The notes under the pieces: model-generated
The model's input: only the letters and a program-made list of their open reading frames with translations
Database searches by the model: none
What the model was told of the DNA's origin: nothing
NCBI RefSeq assembly: GCF_000423165.1
Contig: NZ_AUHL01000010.1
Span: 1 to 47,093 of the forward strand
From: Pseudidiomarina sediminum DSM 21906
Lineage (GTDB): Bacteria; Pseudomonadota; Gammaproteobacteria; Enterobacterales; Alteromonadaceae
Length of the DNA: 47,093 bases
Direction: 5' to 3'
Position numbers and translations under genes: made by a program
Shown here: piece by piece, positions 7,211-14,814 of the stretch
Numbering within the stretch: position 1 is the stretch's first letter
Layout of the letters: each line of letters begins with the position of its first letter

Positions 7211-7810
7211 ATGCGACGCAACGGAACGCTGGTGAAATGGAATGCCGCGAAGGGTTATGGCTTTGTGAAGCCAAGTAGCGGTGGCAAAGAGTTATTCGCG
7301 CATGTGAGTGCTTTTAGTAATCGTGCGCGAACGCCGAAAGTGGGCGATTTGGTGACCTTCAATGATGCACGCCAAGACGATGGCAAGTTACGAGCGGTAG
7401 ACATCGACTACTTTCATACCAAGCTCAGCTTTCACTGGTTGCCTTGGTTTTTGCTTGGCGCGGGCTATCTGGCCGCCGTTACTACTCTTGGTTTTATGGG
7501 GCGCTTGCCGCTCGAACTCTCTTATGTCTTTTTGTTTGTCAGCGTGGTGGCTTATCTTGCGTATGCGCATGACAAGCATGCGGCAACCGAAGGCGCGCAG
7601 CGCGTTCCGGAAAACGCGCTGCATTCATTGTCACTCCTAGGTGGTTGGCCCGGCGCGTTGCTAGCACAACAGCAGTTTCGTCACAAAACCAAGAAAACAT
7701 CGTTTCGCTGGGTGTTTTACTTCAGTGTGCTGGTGAATGTTACGATCGTTGCCACGCTCGCCTTCAAGAAAACCGCAGTATTCGGCATTATTGACAATTT
7801 ATCCTACTAA
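7211..7810 (+). CDS. Cold-shock domain plus DUF1294 membrane protein
   Basis: The 199-residue protein joins an N-terminal cold-shock (OB-fold) domain, with GTLVKWNAAKGYGFVKP and the ELFAHVSAF RNA-binding strand, to a C-terminal DUF1294 membrane domain with about three to four helices. DUF1294 hallmarks are DKHAA, RVPENALHSL, GGWPGAL and RHKTKK. The fusion is widespread in gammaproteobacteria, but its function is unknown; a membrane-attached nucleic-acid binding protein is the simplest reading. AAGGA lies eight bases before the ATG. The leader contains the CAACAAG tandem repeat, so expression might vary with repeat number. The gene is convergent with the LysR gene downstream; no terminator hairpin was found between them. 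Confidence 0.85.
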   Translation: MRRNGTLVKWNAAKGYGFVKPSSGGKELFAHVSAFSNRARTPKVGDLVTFNDARQDDGKLRAVDIDYFHTKLSFHWLPWFLLGAGYLAAVTTLGFMGRLPLELSYVFLFVSVVAYLAYAHDKHAATEGAQRVPENALHSLSLLGGWPGALLAQQQFRHKTKKTSFRWVFYFSVLVNVTIVATLAFKKTAVFGIIDNLSY

Positions 7811-7842
7811 CCCTCACCGCCAACGCTTAGGGGGCGTAGTGC

Positions 7843-8730
7843 TTAACCGGCGAGGTAATGTTCGAGTTGTTCGGCGAGCCACTGGCTAAGGCCGCTCAGT
7901 GGAGCGCCGTGGGCTTGGATCACACCGTACGATTGCCATTCCATCGCTTGGGCAAAGTTCAGTACTTTGACACTGCCGTCACGCAAATAAGGATTGATCA
8001 GCACCGAGGGAATGAACGACCAGCCGGTACCGTCAAGCACGGCATCGCGGAGGTGTTCATAAAAGGGCAGGGCGATGTAGTTGTTTGACAGCGGCGCGAC
8101 CGCCTGTAACCCCTGTTCACTCATACTGGCTAAGGCAAATTCAGTGTAACGCGCTAAATCAGCCAGCGTGACATTGCTGAGCTGACTTAGAGGATGGTCA
8201 CGATGCGCCACGGCCATCATGCGCAGTTCGCCAAGCTTGCGCGAGTAGGTTTTACTTAACGGGGTCTGGTAGGCGTTGGTTGTGGGCAGCAAGCAATAAG
8301 CGATATCGACAACGTTGCTGGCCACCATGCTTTCGAGTTCGGGTGGCGGTGCCATGTACACCGACACACTGGTGCTTGGGAACTGTTGCTTCATGGCTTG
8401 GATCCATTGTCGCCATAAGGCTTCCGGCAGGGTGTCGTCACGGGCAATACGCACGGTGGTGGGCGTACCTTGCAGGTGTTGCTGGCAGCGTTTGTCGACA
8501 TCATGGGCAATCATCACCATGCGTTCACAATCATTACGAATGGCTTCACCAATCGCTGTGAGTACCACATGGTTGCCGCTACGTTGCAACAGTTCGACGC
8601 CAAGTTCGTCTTCCAGCGCACCAATAGCAGAGCTGACCGTGGTGCGACTTTTGCCAAGCTTGCGCGCCGCATCGGTAATGGAGCCTGCAGCACAGGTGGC
8701 GAGAAACATTTCCAATTGATTGATCTTCAT
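7843..8730 (-). CDS. LysR-family transcriptional regulator
   Basis: A 295-residue protein with the typical N-terminal winged helix-turn-helix (LEMFLATCAAGSITDAARKL, then S.TTVSSAI..LE..LGVELLQR) and a C-terminal effector-binding domain of the periplasmic-binding-protein type. The inducer cannot be predicted. The gene is divergent from a CDF-like transporter gene at 8880, and LysR regulators often control the divergent neighbour. In the 149-base gap lies the exact dyad GACGA-ATATA-TCGTC (8763-8777), a possible operator. Confidence 0.88.
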   Translation of the reverse strand: MKINQLEMFLATCAAGSITDAARKLGKSRTTVSSAIGALEDELGVELLQRSGNHVVLTAIGEAIRNDCERMVMIAHDVDKRCQQHLQGTPTTVRIARDDTLPEALWRQWIQAMKQQFPSTSVSVYMAPPPELESMVASNVVDIAYCLLPTTNAYQTPLSKTYSRKLGELRMMAVAHRDHPLSQLSNVTLADLARYTEFALASMSEQGLQAVAPLSNNYIALPFYEHLRDAVLDGTGWSFIPSVLINPYLRDGSVKVLNFAQAMEWQSYGVIQAHGAPLSGLSQWLAEQLEHYLAG

Positions 8731-8762
8731 ACCTGAAGCCTGCTCATTGATGATGTTATGGT

Positions 8763-8777
8763 GACGAATATATCGTC
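8763..8777. promoter_or_regulatory. Possible LysR operator dyad
   Basis: GACGA and TCGTC flank ATATA in the gap between the LysR gene and the transporter gene, 33 bases upstream of the regulator start. Position and symmetry fit a LysR-type binding site, but this is inference from location alone. Confidence 0.35.
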
Positions 8778-8879
8778 GCTCAGCGGTTAGGGCAAGGCGC
8801 TAAATCGCATTAAAATGCTCACAACAGCAATAAATAAAGGAATCATGACGAAAATAACGTCATTAAAAGTGAGTACATC

Positions 8880-9623
8880 ATGTCATCGGCGAATCGTATT
8901 GAACGCAATTTGTTAAGTTTCTCAACGCTCTCAGCCTTACTTTTTGCTCTCATGGGCATAGGTTTGGGCCTGTGGATGGGATCGTTGGTGATCATCTTCG
9001 ATGGCGCGTATTCCTTTGTCAGTTTGGCGTTGTCGCTGGTGTCGTTGACGGCTGCGTGGTACTTGCGCACGCCACGGGCGCAACAGCAACCGCGACAACG
9101 CCGCCAAGTTCAAGCTGGGGTGGTTGCCTTTAAAGGTTTTGCAATAACGCTTATGTGTACGGTGTCGTTGGTCTCGGCTATCCAAGCGATCTTAAATGGC
9201 GGCCGTGAAATCAACACCGGCCTGGCATTGGTGTTTGGGGTGGTCAACGTGCTGGGCTGTTTGGCGACCTATTGGGTGCTGGTGCATTACCGTCAGCGTG
9301 CGCGCTCGAGTTTGATTATTGCCGAGTCGAAACAGTGGCTGATGGACACTGTGATTAGTGCTGCGGTGATGCTCGGGTTTATCATCGCCTCGGTGATGAC
9401 CTACCTCGGCTGGCACGACTATGCGGTTTACGCCGACCCGGTGATGGTGGTCGTGGCCTCGGTCTACTTTGTGTTAGTACCGCTGAAAATGATGCGCGAC
9501 GCGATCCGTCGTTTACGTATACACTATGTATTGCAGCGTCGCGACCAGCAGGGTTCAGGAGGCCTCCCGCATGCCGACACCAACAGAACTGATCATTCGT
9601 CCTTATCAAGAGAGCGATGCTGA
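8880..9623 (+). CDS. CDF-like (cation diffusion facilitator) membrane transporter, divergent
   Basis: The 247-residue protein has about six hydrophobic segments and the general CDF layout, with IIFDGAYSFVSLALSL in the second helix and AESKQWLMDTVIS in the fifth. In canonical zinc/iron CDF exporters the metal site is built from DxxxD and HxxxD; here I read D41 with serine at 45, and Q152 with D156. The usual site is thus only half kept, and the cation, if any, is uncertain. The cytoplasmic C-terminal domain is very short. The last 53 bases overlap the downstream GNAT gene in another frame, which may mean the tail is a relic of a frameshift. GTGAG lies eight bases before the ATG. A short ORF with a better ribosome binding site starts at 8845 and overlaps this start. 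Confidence 0.7.
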   Translation: MSSANRIERNLLSFSTLSALLFALMGIGLGLWMGSLVIIFDGAYSFVSLALSLVSLTAAWYLRTPRAQQQPRQRRQVQAGVVAFKGFAITLMCTVSLVSAIQAILNGGREINTGLALVFGVVNVLGCLATYWVLVHYRQRARSSLIIAESKQWLMDTVISAAVMLGFIIASVMTYLGWHDYAVYADPVMVVVASVYFVLVPLKMMRDAIRRLRIHYVLQRRDQQGSGGLPHADTNRTDHSSLSRERC

Positions 9624-10050
9624 GGCGCTGCACGCGCTGTTTTATCATACCGTGCATAACGTTAATCGCCGGGATTACACCGATGCCCAGCTAGCGGCTT
9701 GGGCTCCTGATGCGGTCGATATGCTGTTCTGGCGGCAACGGATGCGCGGTATTCAACCCTATGTCGCGGTGTATCAAAACCTCCAAGTCGGGTATGCCGA
9801 TATCCAAACCGATGGCTACATCGATCACTTTTTCTGCCATTGGCAGTATCAAGGGCAAGGCGTTGGCAAAGCTTTAATGCAGCATTTGTTCGAGGTGGGG
9901 ACGGAACTACAGGTGCCGCGATTTTATGCGCATGTGAGTAAAACGGCGCTGCCGTTCTTTCAACGGATGGGATTTGAAACAGTGCATGAGCAGCAGGTCA
10001 CGATGCGTGGTCAGCTGCTCACGAATTATTTGATGGAGCGCTTAGCTTAG
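9571..10050 (+). CDS. GNAT-family N-acetyltransferase
   Basis: A 159-residue protein with the GNAT fold: the N-terminal LIIRPYQESDAEALHALF, the acetyl-CoA pyrophosphate loop Q-YQGQGVGKALM, and the C-terminal AHVSKTALPFFQRMGFE motif. It resembles the YafP-like subgroup of small cytosolic acetyltransferases with unknown acceptor. An in-frame upstream start exists at 9526, but the ATG at 9571 has AGGAGG eight bases ahead and begins with the conserved first strand, so it is preferred. It overlaps the end of the CDF-like gene by 53 bases and the end of the convergent VOC gene by nine. Confidence 0.85.
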   Translation: MPTPTELIIRPYQESDAEALHALFYHTVHNVNRRDYTDAQLAAWAPDAVDMLFWRQRMRGIQPYVAVYQNLQVGYADIQTDGYIDHFFCHWQYQGQGVGKALMQHLFEVGTELQVPRFYAHVSKTALPFFQRMGFETVHEQQVTMRGQLLTNYLMERLA

Positions 10051-10425
10051 GTTTACAAACGCGAGCTTGTTACCGTCGAGATCACGCACATAGGCAGCGT
10101 AGAAACCTTCCATATACTGCGGGCGATAGCCTGGTTCACCTTCACTTTGACCACCGTGATCGATAGCTGTGCGGTAGAGCTTATCTACATGGGCTGGGTC
10201 GTTACACCAAAATGAGGTCATGGTACCGTTGCCAACTGTTGCGGGCTCACCGTCAAAGGGTTTGCCGACAATAAAGTTGGGTACTTTCAGGTCGTCTTTT
10301 TTCCCATAAGCAATGGCACCGTCGCCTTTCCAGCATACGTCCATGCCAAGGTCTGCCATAACTTGCTCATAAAATTTCAACGCACGATTAAAGTCGTTGG
10401 TTCCTACCATGGTGTAACTAATCAT
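10042..10425 (-). CDS. VOC-superfamily (glyoxalase-like) protein
   Basis: A 127-residue protein beginning MISYTMVGTNDFNRALKFYE, the usual first strand and helix of vicinal oxygen chelate proteins, and ending with AAYVRDLDGNKLAFVNL, the typical final metal-ligand strand. Such single-domain proteins act in glyoxal, antibiotic or aromatic metabolism, or have unknown substrates; no specific role can be assigned. The gene is convergent with the GNAT gene and overlaps its 3' end by nine bases. The region upstream (10426-10655) holds no other gene. Confidence 0.82.
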   Translation of the reverse strand: MISYTMVGTNDFNRALKFYEQVMADLGMDVCWKGDGAIAYGKKDDLKVPNFIVGKPFDGEPATVGNGTMTSFWCNDPAHVDKLYRTAIDHGGQSEGEPGYRPQYMEGFYAAYVRDLDGNKLAFVNLS

Positions 10426-10575
10426 CAGCTTTTACCTCGTTTATGAAAGCATCCGAGTAAATTAGCCGAGGTCTTAATGAAAAGATAGCGAAATTTTGTG
10501 CTGTTTTTCAGCATGTTCTTCGTCGTGTCATCGTGCGAGAATAGCGCTGAACATACTTGTTTACAGTCTATCGAG

Positions 10576-10608
10576 GGGCAATTATTGACAGTTATGCGAT
10601 AATTGCCC
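10576..10608. promoter_or_regulatory. 10-bp dyad overlapping a TTGACA box before the pilin operon
   Basis: GGGCAATTAT (10576-10585) and ATAATTGCCC (10599-10608) are exact reverse complements with a 13-base spacer. A perfect TTGACA (10585-10590) lies within it. No good -10 box is found at normal spacing, so whether it is a promoter is open. It could be the operator for the minor-pilin operon or for the divergent VOC gene, or an intergenic hairpin. Confidence 0.4.
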
Positions 10609-10655
10609 ACATTTAGTAACAAAAGCTAAAAAAAATTTACGTTTGTGTGAGGCCT

Positions 10656-11081
10656 ATGCTTAAAGGCAAGTCAGAGGTAAGACAACACGGCTTCAGTTTG
10701 GTTGAACTGATGCTGGTGGTCGTGGTTATCGCGATTCTAGCGACGATTGCGCTACCGAATTACCGTGATTACGTGGCACGCGGACATGTCACCACGGCGC
10801 AGGCCGACCTGGCGACGCTGGCGCTGGCGCTGACGAACCGTTTTCAGCGTCAACTGACCTACCCAACGGTGACAACGACCACAACCGCAGAAACCAAAGG
10901 CGCAGTGACGGGGTGGTCGCCAGCAGAAGTTGAGTATTTTGATTACACCTTGGTGTCGACGGCGAGTGGCTACAGGTTAACAGCAACAGGAAAAGAGCGG
11001 CTTGATGGTTGTGTCTTGAAGCTGAGCGATGACAACACACGAGAGCTCTCAGGTGATTGCGCGGGAGTCGAAGCATGGTAA
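10656..11081 (+). CDS. pilE: Type IV pilin-like protein (PilE family)
   Basis: The 141-residue product has a short basic leader ending in QHG, followed by FSLVELMLVVVVIAILATIALP, the classic type III prepilin signal with phenylalanine at +1 and glutamate at +5, and then YRDYVARG. Two cysteines near the C-terminus (in GCVLKLSDDN and GDCAG) can form the usual pilin disulfide. It resembles PilE-type minor pilins. The ATG at 10656 is chosen over the GTG at 10647 because GTGAGG lies just upstream. It is the first of five overlapping pilin-like genes; its stop overlaps the next start. Confidence 0.85.
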   Translation: MLKGKSEVRQHGFSLVELMLVVVVIAILATIALPNYRDYVARGHVTTAQADLATLALALTNRFQRQLTYPTVTTTTTAETKGAVTGWSPAEVEYFDYTLVSTASGYRLTATGKERLDGCVLKLSDDNTRELSGDCAGVEAW

Positions 11082-11557
11082 GAGCTAAAGCGCATGCCTT
11101 TTCATTGGTCGAGATGCTGGTAGTGACGGCCATTATTGCGGTTTTGGTATTGGTTGCTGTGCCTTTTACTCGGGGTTGGAATGACGAAGCCAGCGTGGCT
11201 GAAGCCAAGTCGATGTTTAAACGTGCGGTGGGCAAGGCACAAGCGGTGGCGCTACGTAATCCGTTAGGGCATGACGAAAGCTATCCTGCCGCTGGCGTGC
11301 GTTTCATTCGAGGTGTGTTGATTGTGTGTGAAGGACATCCCGTTTCAGCAGGCTGTAGTGATGGTGGGTCGGCGATGTTGTGGCGCGAAGCCCTACCTGA
11401 GGGGGTGGACCTAAAAGTGAATGATGCTGCTTGGACACACTTGGCCGTAAATAATCGCGGTCGCCTGATTAATAACAGCGGTGCTGTGCAAGTCATTCGC
11501 TACAGCTTAAGCCGCGGTGATGTGAACGACAATGATGCAACAAATGAACTTTACTAA
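11075..11557 (+). CDS. fimT: FimT/GspH-type minor pseudopilin
   Basis: A 160-residue protein whose prepilin signal reads KAHA-FSLVEMLVVTAIIAVLVLVAVP, with alanine instead of glycine at the cleavage site, a variant that prepilin peptidases accept. The body matches the GspH/FimT domain (AEAKSMFKRAVGKAQAVALRN, then the RFIRGVLIVC strand). FimT-type minor pilins can bind DNA and help natural transformation in some gammaproteobacteria; whether this one does is not shown. The ATG at 11075 overlaps the pilE stop (ATGGTAA), which implies coupling. Confidence 0.8.
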   Translation: MVRAKAHAFSLVEMLVVTAIIAVLVLVAVPFTRGWNDEASVAEAKSMFKRAVGKAQAVALRNPLGHDESYPAAGVRFIRGVLIVCEGHPVSAGCSDGGSAMLWREALPEGVDLKVNDAAWTHLAVNNRGRLINNSGAVQVIRYSLSRGDVNDNDATNELY

Positions 11558-11963
11558 ACACAATGCATTACGGTATCAGCGCGGTATGACCTTAATCGAG
11601 TCGCTGGTTGCGGCGGTCTTGCTAGGGGTGATTTTTCTGGGACTCACTTACGCCTTGTCGCGGGCGATGGTCAGTCAGCGTTATAACGTGACGCAAAGCA
11701 CTTTTTTACAAGAGACGCGCGAAAACCTGCAAACCGTCGGTATTCAGCGCTTGTGCGATGCAGGCGAGGCACCGGCGAGTTACAACTGGTTACCGGTCGC
11801 GGTTCAAGTGTCAAAAAGCTGCAGTGACAGCACCGTTACAGTAGATATTCCCGGCTTGCAGCGTGATGTGATCACTCACAAGCTCAGCCTGGTCTCTAGC
11901 GACAATGACGACAACCAACAGCTCTTCGGCGGCAATGGCGAAGTCTTCTTTGGAGAGCGTTAA
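11532..11963 (+). CDS. pilV: PilV-type minor pilin
   Basis: A 143-residue protein with the prepilin signal RYQRG-MTLIESLVAAVLLGVIFLGLTYAL, where the glutamate at +5 is kept, and a short body with two cysteines. Position after fimT and before a PilW-like gene matches the standard minor-pilin operon order. Its start overlaps the end of fimT by 26 bases; an alternative ATG at 11544 would shorten it by four residues. Minor pilins of this group prime pilus assembly in the inner membrane. Confidence 0.8.
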   Translation: MMQQMNFTKHNALRYQRGMTLIESLVAAVLLGVIFLGLTYALSRAMVSQRYNVTQSTFLQETRENLQTVGIQRLCDAGEAPASYNWLPVAVQVSKSCSDSTVTVDIPGLQRDVITHKLSLVSSDNDDNQQLFGGNGEVFFGER

Positions 11964-11964
11964 G

Positions 11965-12687
11965 ATGCAGCGACCTCAGCACGGGATAACATTGGTAAGC
12001 TTATTGGTGGGCTTAATGATCACGTCCATTGTTGTGGTTGCAATGATGACCGTGTATCAGACCAGTGTTCGGGCAATGGTGAAGTCATCTGAGAGTGCGC
12101 GTGTGCAGAGCGAAAGCTTGGCGACCTTGTTAACGACCCATATGTCACTGCAAGGTGCCGGCTTTGGTGTGCCTCCTAGTGAGCTGGCTGATGAGCCACG
12201 TTCAGTGATTGATATTGGTATGGGGACTTTAACCAACAGCGGTCGGTTAATGCCTTTTGGCACCGGCACAGCGCTTGTTTGGCGTATCGGCAACGATACC
12301 AATAATGATTATATTCCCGATAGTTTTCAATGTGAGGGGCTCTATGTGAGCCCGAGCAGCGGTATTGTCCAACTGGTCGGCCAAGGCAGTTGCAGTTCCG
12401 CAAGAAGTAATACGTGGCTGGGCATGCGTTGGACGGTGATTCCTCTGGTGTCAGCGTCACGTTTGGTCGACCCTGACGGTGAGGTCGCCAGCTTAGATAA
12501 CTTTTTTGTACGGCTTGAGGATCGTGCCACGCCATGCTCCCCTTTTGGCGCCAGTGCCACCACCAGCGACGATGGCGTGTTGGGTCGTAAAGCCGTTATT
12601 GTTGGCTATGAACGCCTGATTGATGGCGCTTTTGAAACCATTTCAAGTACCACCTGCTTGGTCAACTTACTGCCGGATGGAGCCTAA
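11965..12687 (+). CDS. pilW: PilW-type minor pilin lacking the +5 glutamate
   Basis: A 240-residue protein with leader MQRPQHG and hydrophobic segment ITLVSLLVGLMITSIVVVAMM, followed by the VYQTSVRAM...S.....E...L...... helix and a QGAGFG motif typical of PilW. The position that is glutamate (+5) in most type IV pilins reads serine here. Among minor pilins the loss of this glutamate is usual for GspK/PilX, not for PilW, so it is worth noting. The ATG at 11965 is chosen because it opens the prepilin leader, follows the pilV stop by one base and has GGAG upstream. Confidence 0.78.
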   Translation: MQRPQHGITLVSLLVGLMITSIVVVAMMTVYQTSVRAMVKSSESARVQSESLATLLTTHMSLQGAGFGVPPSELADEPRSVIDIGMGTLTNSGRLMPFGTGTALVWRIGNDTNNDYIPDSFQCEGLYVSPSSGIVQLVGQGSCSSARSNTWLGMRWTVIPLVSASRLVDPDGEVASLDNFFVRLEDRATPCSPFGASATTSDDGVLGRKAVIVGYERLIDGAFETISSTTCLVNLLPDGA

Positions 12688-12688
12688 G

Positions 12689-14743
12689 ATGCCACATCAT
12701 CTTGCCTCGCTAAGACAACAACAAGGTGCCGCTGCGGTATTACTCCTGCTGGTCGTATCGTTGGCGATTGTTGCAGCGGTATTTGTCGGCATTCGGCAAA
12801 TTTCAGTGTCGCAAGATAAGTCGCAAGCGCTGCATGCGCAAACTCAAGCGCAGTTGCAAGCCTGGCGTGGGGCCGATCTGCTGTATCGTTACTTTCACCA
12901 GCTCACTGAAATTGAAAACAATAAATGGAGCGATCTTGAGCCACATTTGAGCGCAATGGCCACCAGTAGTAATGCCAGTGAAGGCGATATTTTAAATGGC
13001 GAACCGGCGGCGTTCATTCGTGCCGTAACCACGCCTGACCCTACTATTGATGAGCACTATGTGACCGTCGATGTGGTCGCTGCATCAGGGGCTGGCGGTG
13101 CGGCAGCCGCGCGCACTACCTTACGCTTGGTGTATTTATTGGCTGGGCCCGGAAGCAGCGGGGGTGGACGCGGATTACCAGCGGTGATTACCTTCAATCG
13201 TAACCTGCATTTGCGTGGCAATATTGAGGTGCAAGCCCCAGCAGACCAGCCTTATGTGGTGAATGTGCGTGGCGATGTGACCACTGGCGGCAACAGTATC
13301 CGTGGTATCGATACCATCAATGCCGATGGCTCGATTGAAATTGGCAGTGGCTCAACTTTTAACAATCTGTATGCCAACGGCGATATAAAGCTTACCGGCA
13401 GCGTTTCTGGTGAACAAAACCTTTCCGCCCTTGGCGATATTTGTTTAAGCGGTGGTGCTTCGGCCATGGGAACAGTGAAAGCCAACGGTAGCGCCACGGC
13501 GAATGGCAGTGTCGGCTTTGGCGATCTGACTGCCATCGGATCAAGCGATAACCTGTTCCATACCTTACTGTGTCGTCCAATCGGTAATGATCGAAATGGC
13601 GAGGTTTTCGCCGTCGACTTGCGTGGCAACTCTAGTGCCGAATCGGTCAAAGCAGGCGGTACGGTGCAACTTAACTCAGGTTATATTGGCGACCTCAAAG
13701 GCGAAGCTGATCTGATTACCAATAATTGGGGCGGAACAGTTGAAGGGGTCATTAAAGGCGACTTCTACAACAACGGCAACCCTGCGCTCAACGACAAAAT
13801 CAGTCAAAACAGCGGCCTCAATTTGAATCTCACACCGCTTGAGCCGGTCCTGGTTGAAACGGCAAGCTTTAACGCACTGCAATATGAGTCCGTTGCCAAT
13901 TATGTGTTCCGAGCGGTAGGTAATGATCGTATCGTGACGGTAAAGCAGGTGAATGGTATTCCAGATGGTGACTATTACCTAGGTGACAACACCAGTGTGT
14001 CAGGACCTAAGCGCGATCGTCTTTGCGAGGATAAAAACTGTAATGGCGTTTCTTATCCGTTGTGTAAAGGGCAATCGGACTGGAACGGGTGTTTTGGCTA
14101 TCGAAAAAATCAACAGCGTTGGGATATCAATGGTCGCAGTATGGCACCGGGAATCGTGCTCTTTGTTGGTGACGCCAAGCTCAGCAATGGGGTGTACTAC
14201 AACACCTTTATTGCGACCGGGAGTATTGAAACTAGCGGTAATCATCAAAACTATTCGCCAAATTATGCGGGGTATAGTGGCGTTTACCAGACGAAGCGTT
14301 ATGCACCCAATGGTATTTGTGATAATCCGGTAATGCCGAATACGCCAGCGCAGTTTTGCTTAGCCGATGGCACCTTCAAAGCGGAAGCGTCAAGTGGCCT
14401 AGGGAATTATGCGTACATGGCGGGGAGTGAAGTCGGGGCCAACTATGTTGGCGGCAACATAGCGCTAGGTGCCTCAACGAAATCACATGGTAATGTGTTG
14501 GCCGGCAACGAGTTTAATAGCGGCGGCAACACCGAAGTGCATGGCTACATTACTGCGTATGCGCAAGGCGCCCAGTACTTCAATACGATGGGGGGCAGTA
14601 CGAAAATAGTGCTGGATGACCTGCCGCCAACGTTCACGCCAGGGGCTGAAGTATCCCCCGGACAGGGCGGTGGCAATGGAACGCCAAGCGCTGGAAGTGG
14701 CGAGTTAAACCGTGCCGTTTTGGTTTGGAGTCGTTATTTGTAA
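12689..14743 (+). CDS. PilX-like minor pilin with very large repeat-rich C-terminal domain
   Basis: The 684-residue product opens like PilX (leader QQQG, then AAAVLLLLVVSLAIVAAVFVGIRQ, no +5 glutamate, then the SQDKSQALHAQTQAQLQAWRGADLL helix). Ordinary PilX proteins have fewer than 200 residues. From about residue 165 to 370 the chain becomes a run of short G-N/D-rich strands (LHLRGNIEVQ, VRGDVTTGGNSI, LYANGDIKLTGSV, VKANGSATANGSV) that look like a right-handed beta-solenoid, as in bactofilins or adhesins. A four-cysteine segment (about 444-470) and a second strand-repeat region (about 555-640) follow. It is probably a tip or adhesin subunit; the solenoid reading is inference. The ATG at 12689 follows the pilW stop by one base. 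Confidence 0.72.
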   Translation: MPHHLASLRQQQGAAAVLLLLVVSLAIVAAVFVGIRQISVSQDKSQALHAQTQAQLQAWRGADLLYRYFHQLTEIENNKWSDLEPHLSAMATSSNASEGDILNGEPAAFIRAVTTPDPTIDEHYVTVDVVAASGAGGAAAARTTLRLVYLLAGPGSSGGGRGLPAVITFNRNLHLRGNIEVQAPADQPYVVNVRGDVTTGGNSIRGIDTINADGSIEIGSGSTFNNLYANGDIKLTGSVSGEQNLSALGDICLSGGASAMGTVKANGSATANGSVGFGDLTAIGSSDNLFHTLLCRPIGNDRNGEVFAVDLRGNSSAESVKAGGTVQLNSGYIGDLKGEADLITNNWGGTVEGVIKGDFYNNGNPALNDKISQNSGLNLNLTPLEPVLVETASFNALQYESVANYVFRAVGNDRIVTVKQVNGIPDGDYYLGDNTSVSGPKRDRLCEDKNCNGVSYPLCKGQSDWNGCFGYRKNQQRWDINGRSMAPGIVLFVGDAKLSNGVYYNTFIATGSIETSGNHQNYSPNYAGYSGVYQTKRYAPNGICDNPVMPNTPAQFCLADGTFKAEASSGLGNYAYMAGSEVGANYVGGNIALGASTKSHGNVLAGNEFNSGGNTEVHGYITAYAQGAQYFNTMGGSTKIVLDDLPPTFTPGAEVSPGQGGGNGTPSAGSGELNRAVLVWSRYL

Positions 14744-14751
14744 GTTTGTCA

Positions 14752-14779
14752 TTGACCTTCGTCGAGATTGCTCTAATCT
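14752..14779 (+). promoter_or_regulatory. Possible promoter for the c-di-GMP/NRAMP-like pair
   Basis: TTGACC (14752-14757) and TAATCT (14774-14779) are 16 bases apart in the short gap after the pilin operon. The -10 box is poor, so the call is tentative. Confidence 0.3.
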
Positions 14780-14814
14780 GTATTAAATTGCATTGGATAA
14801 CAAAAACATAAGCG

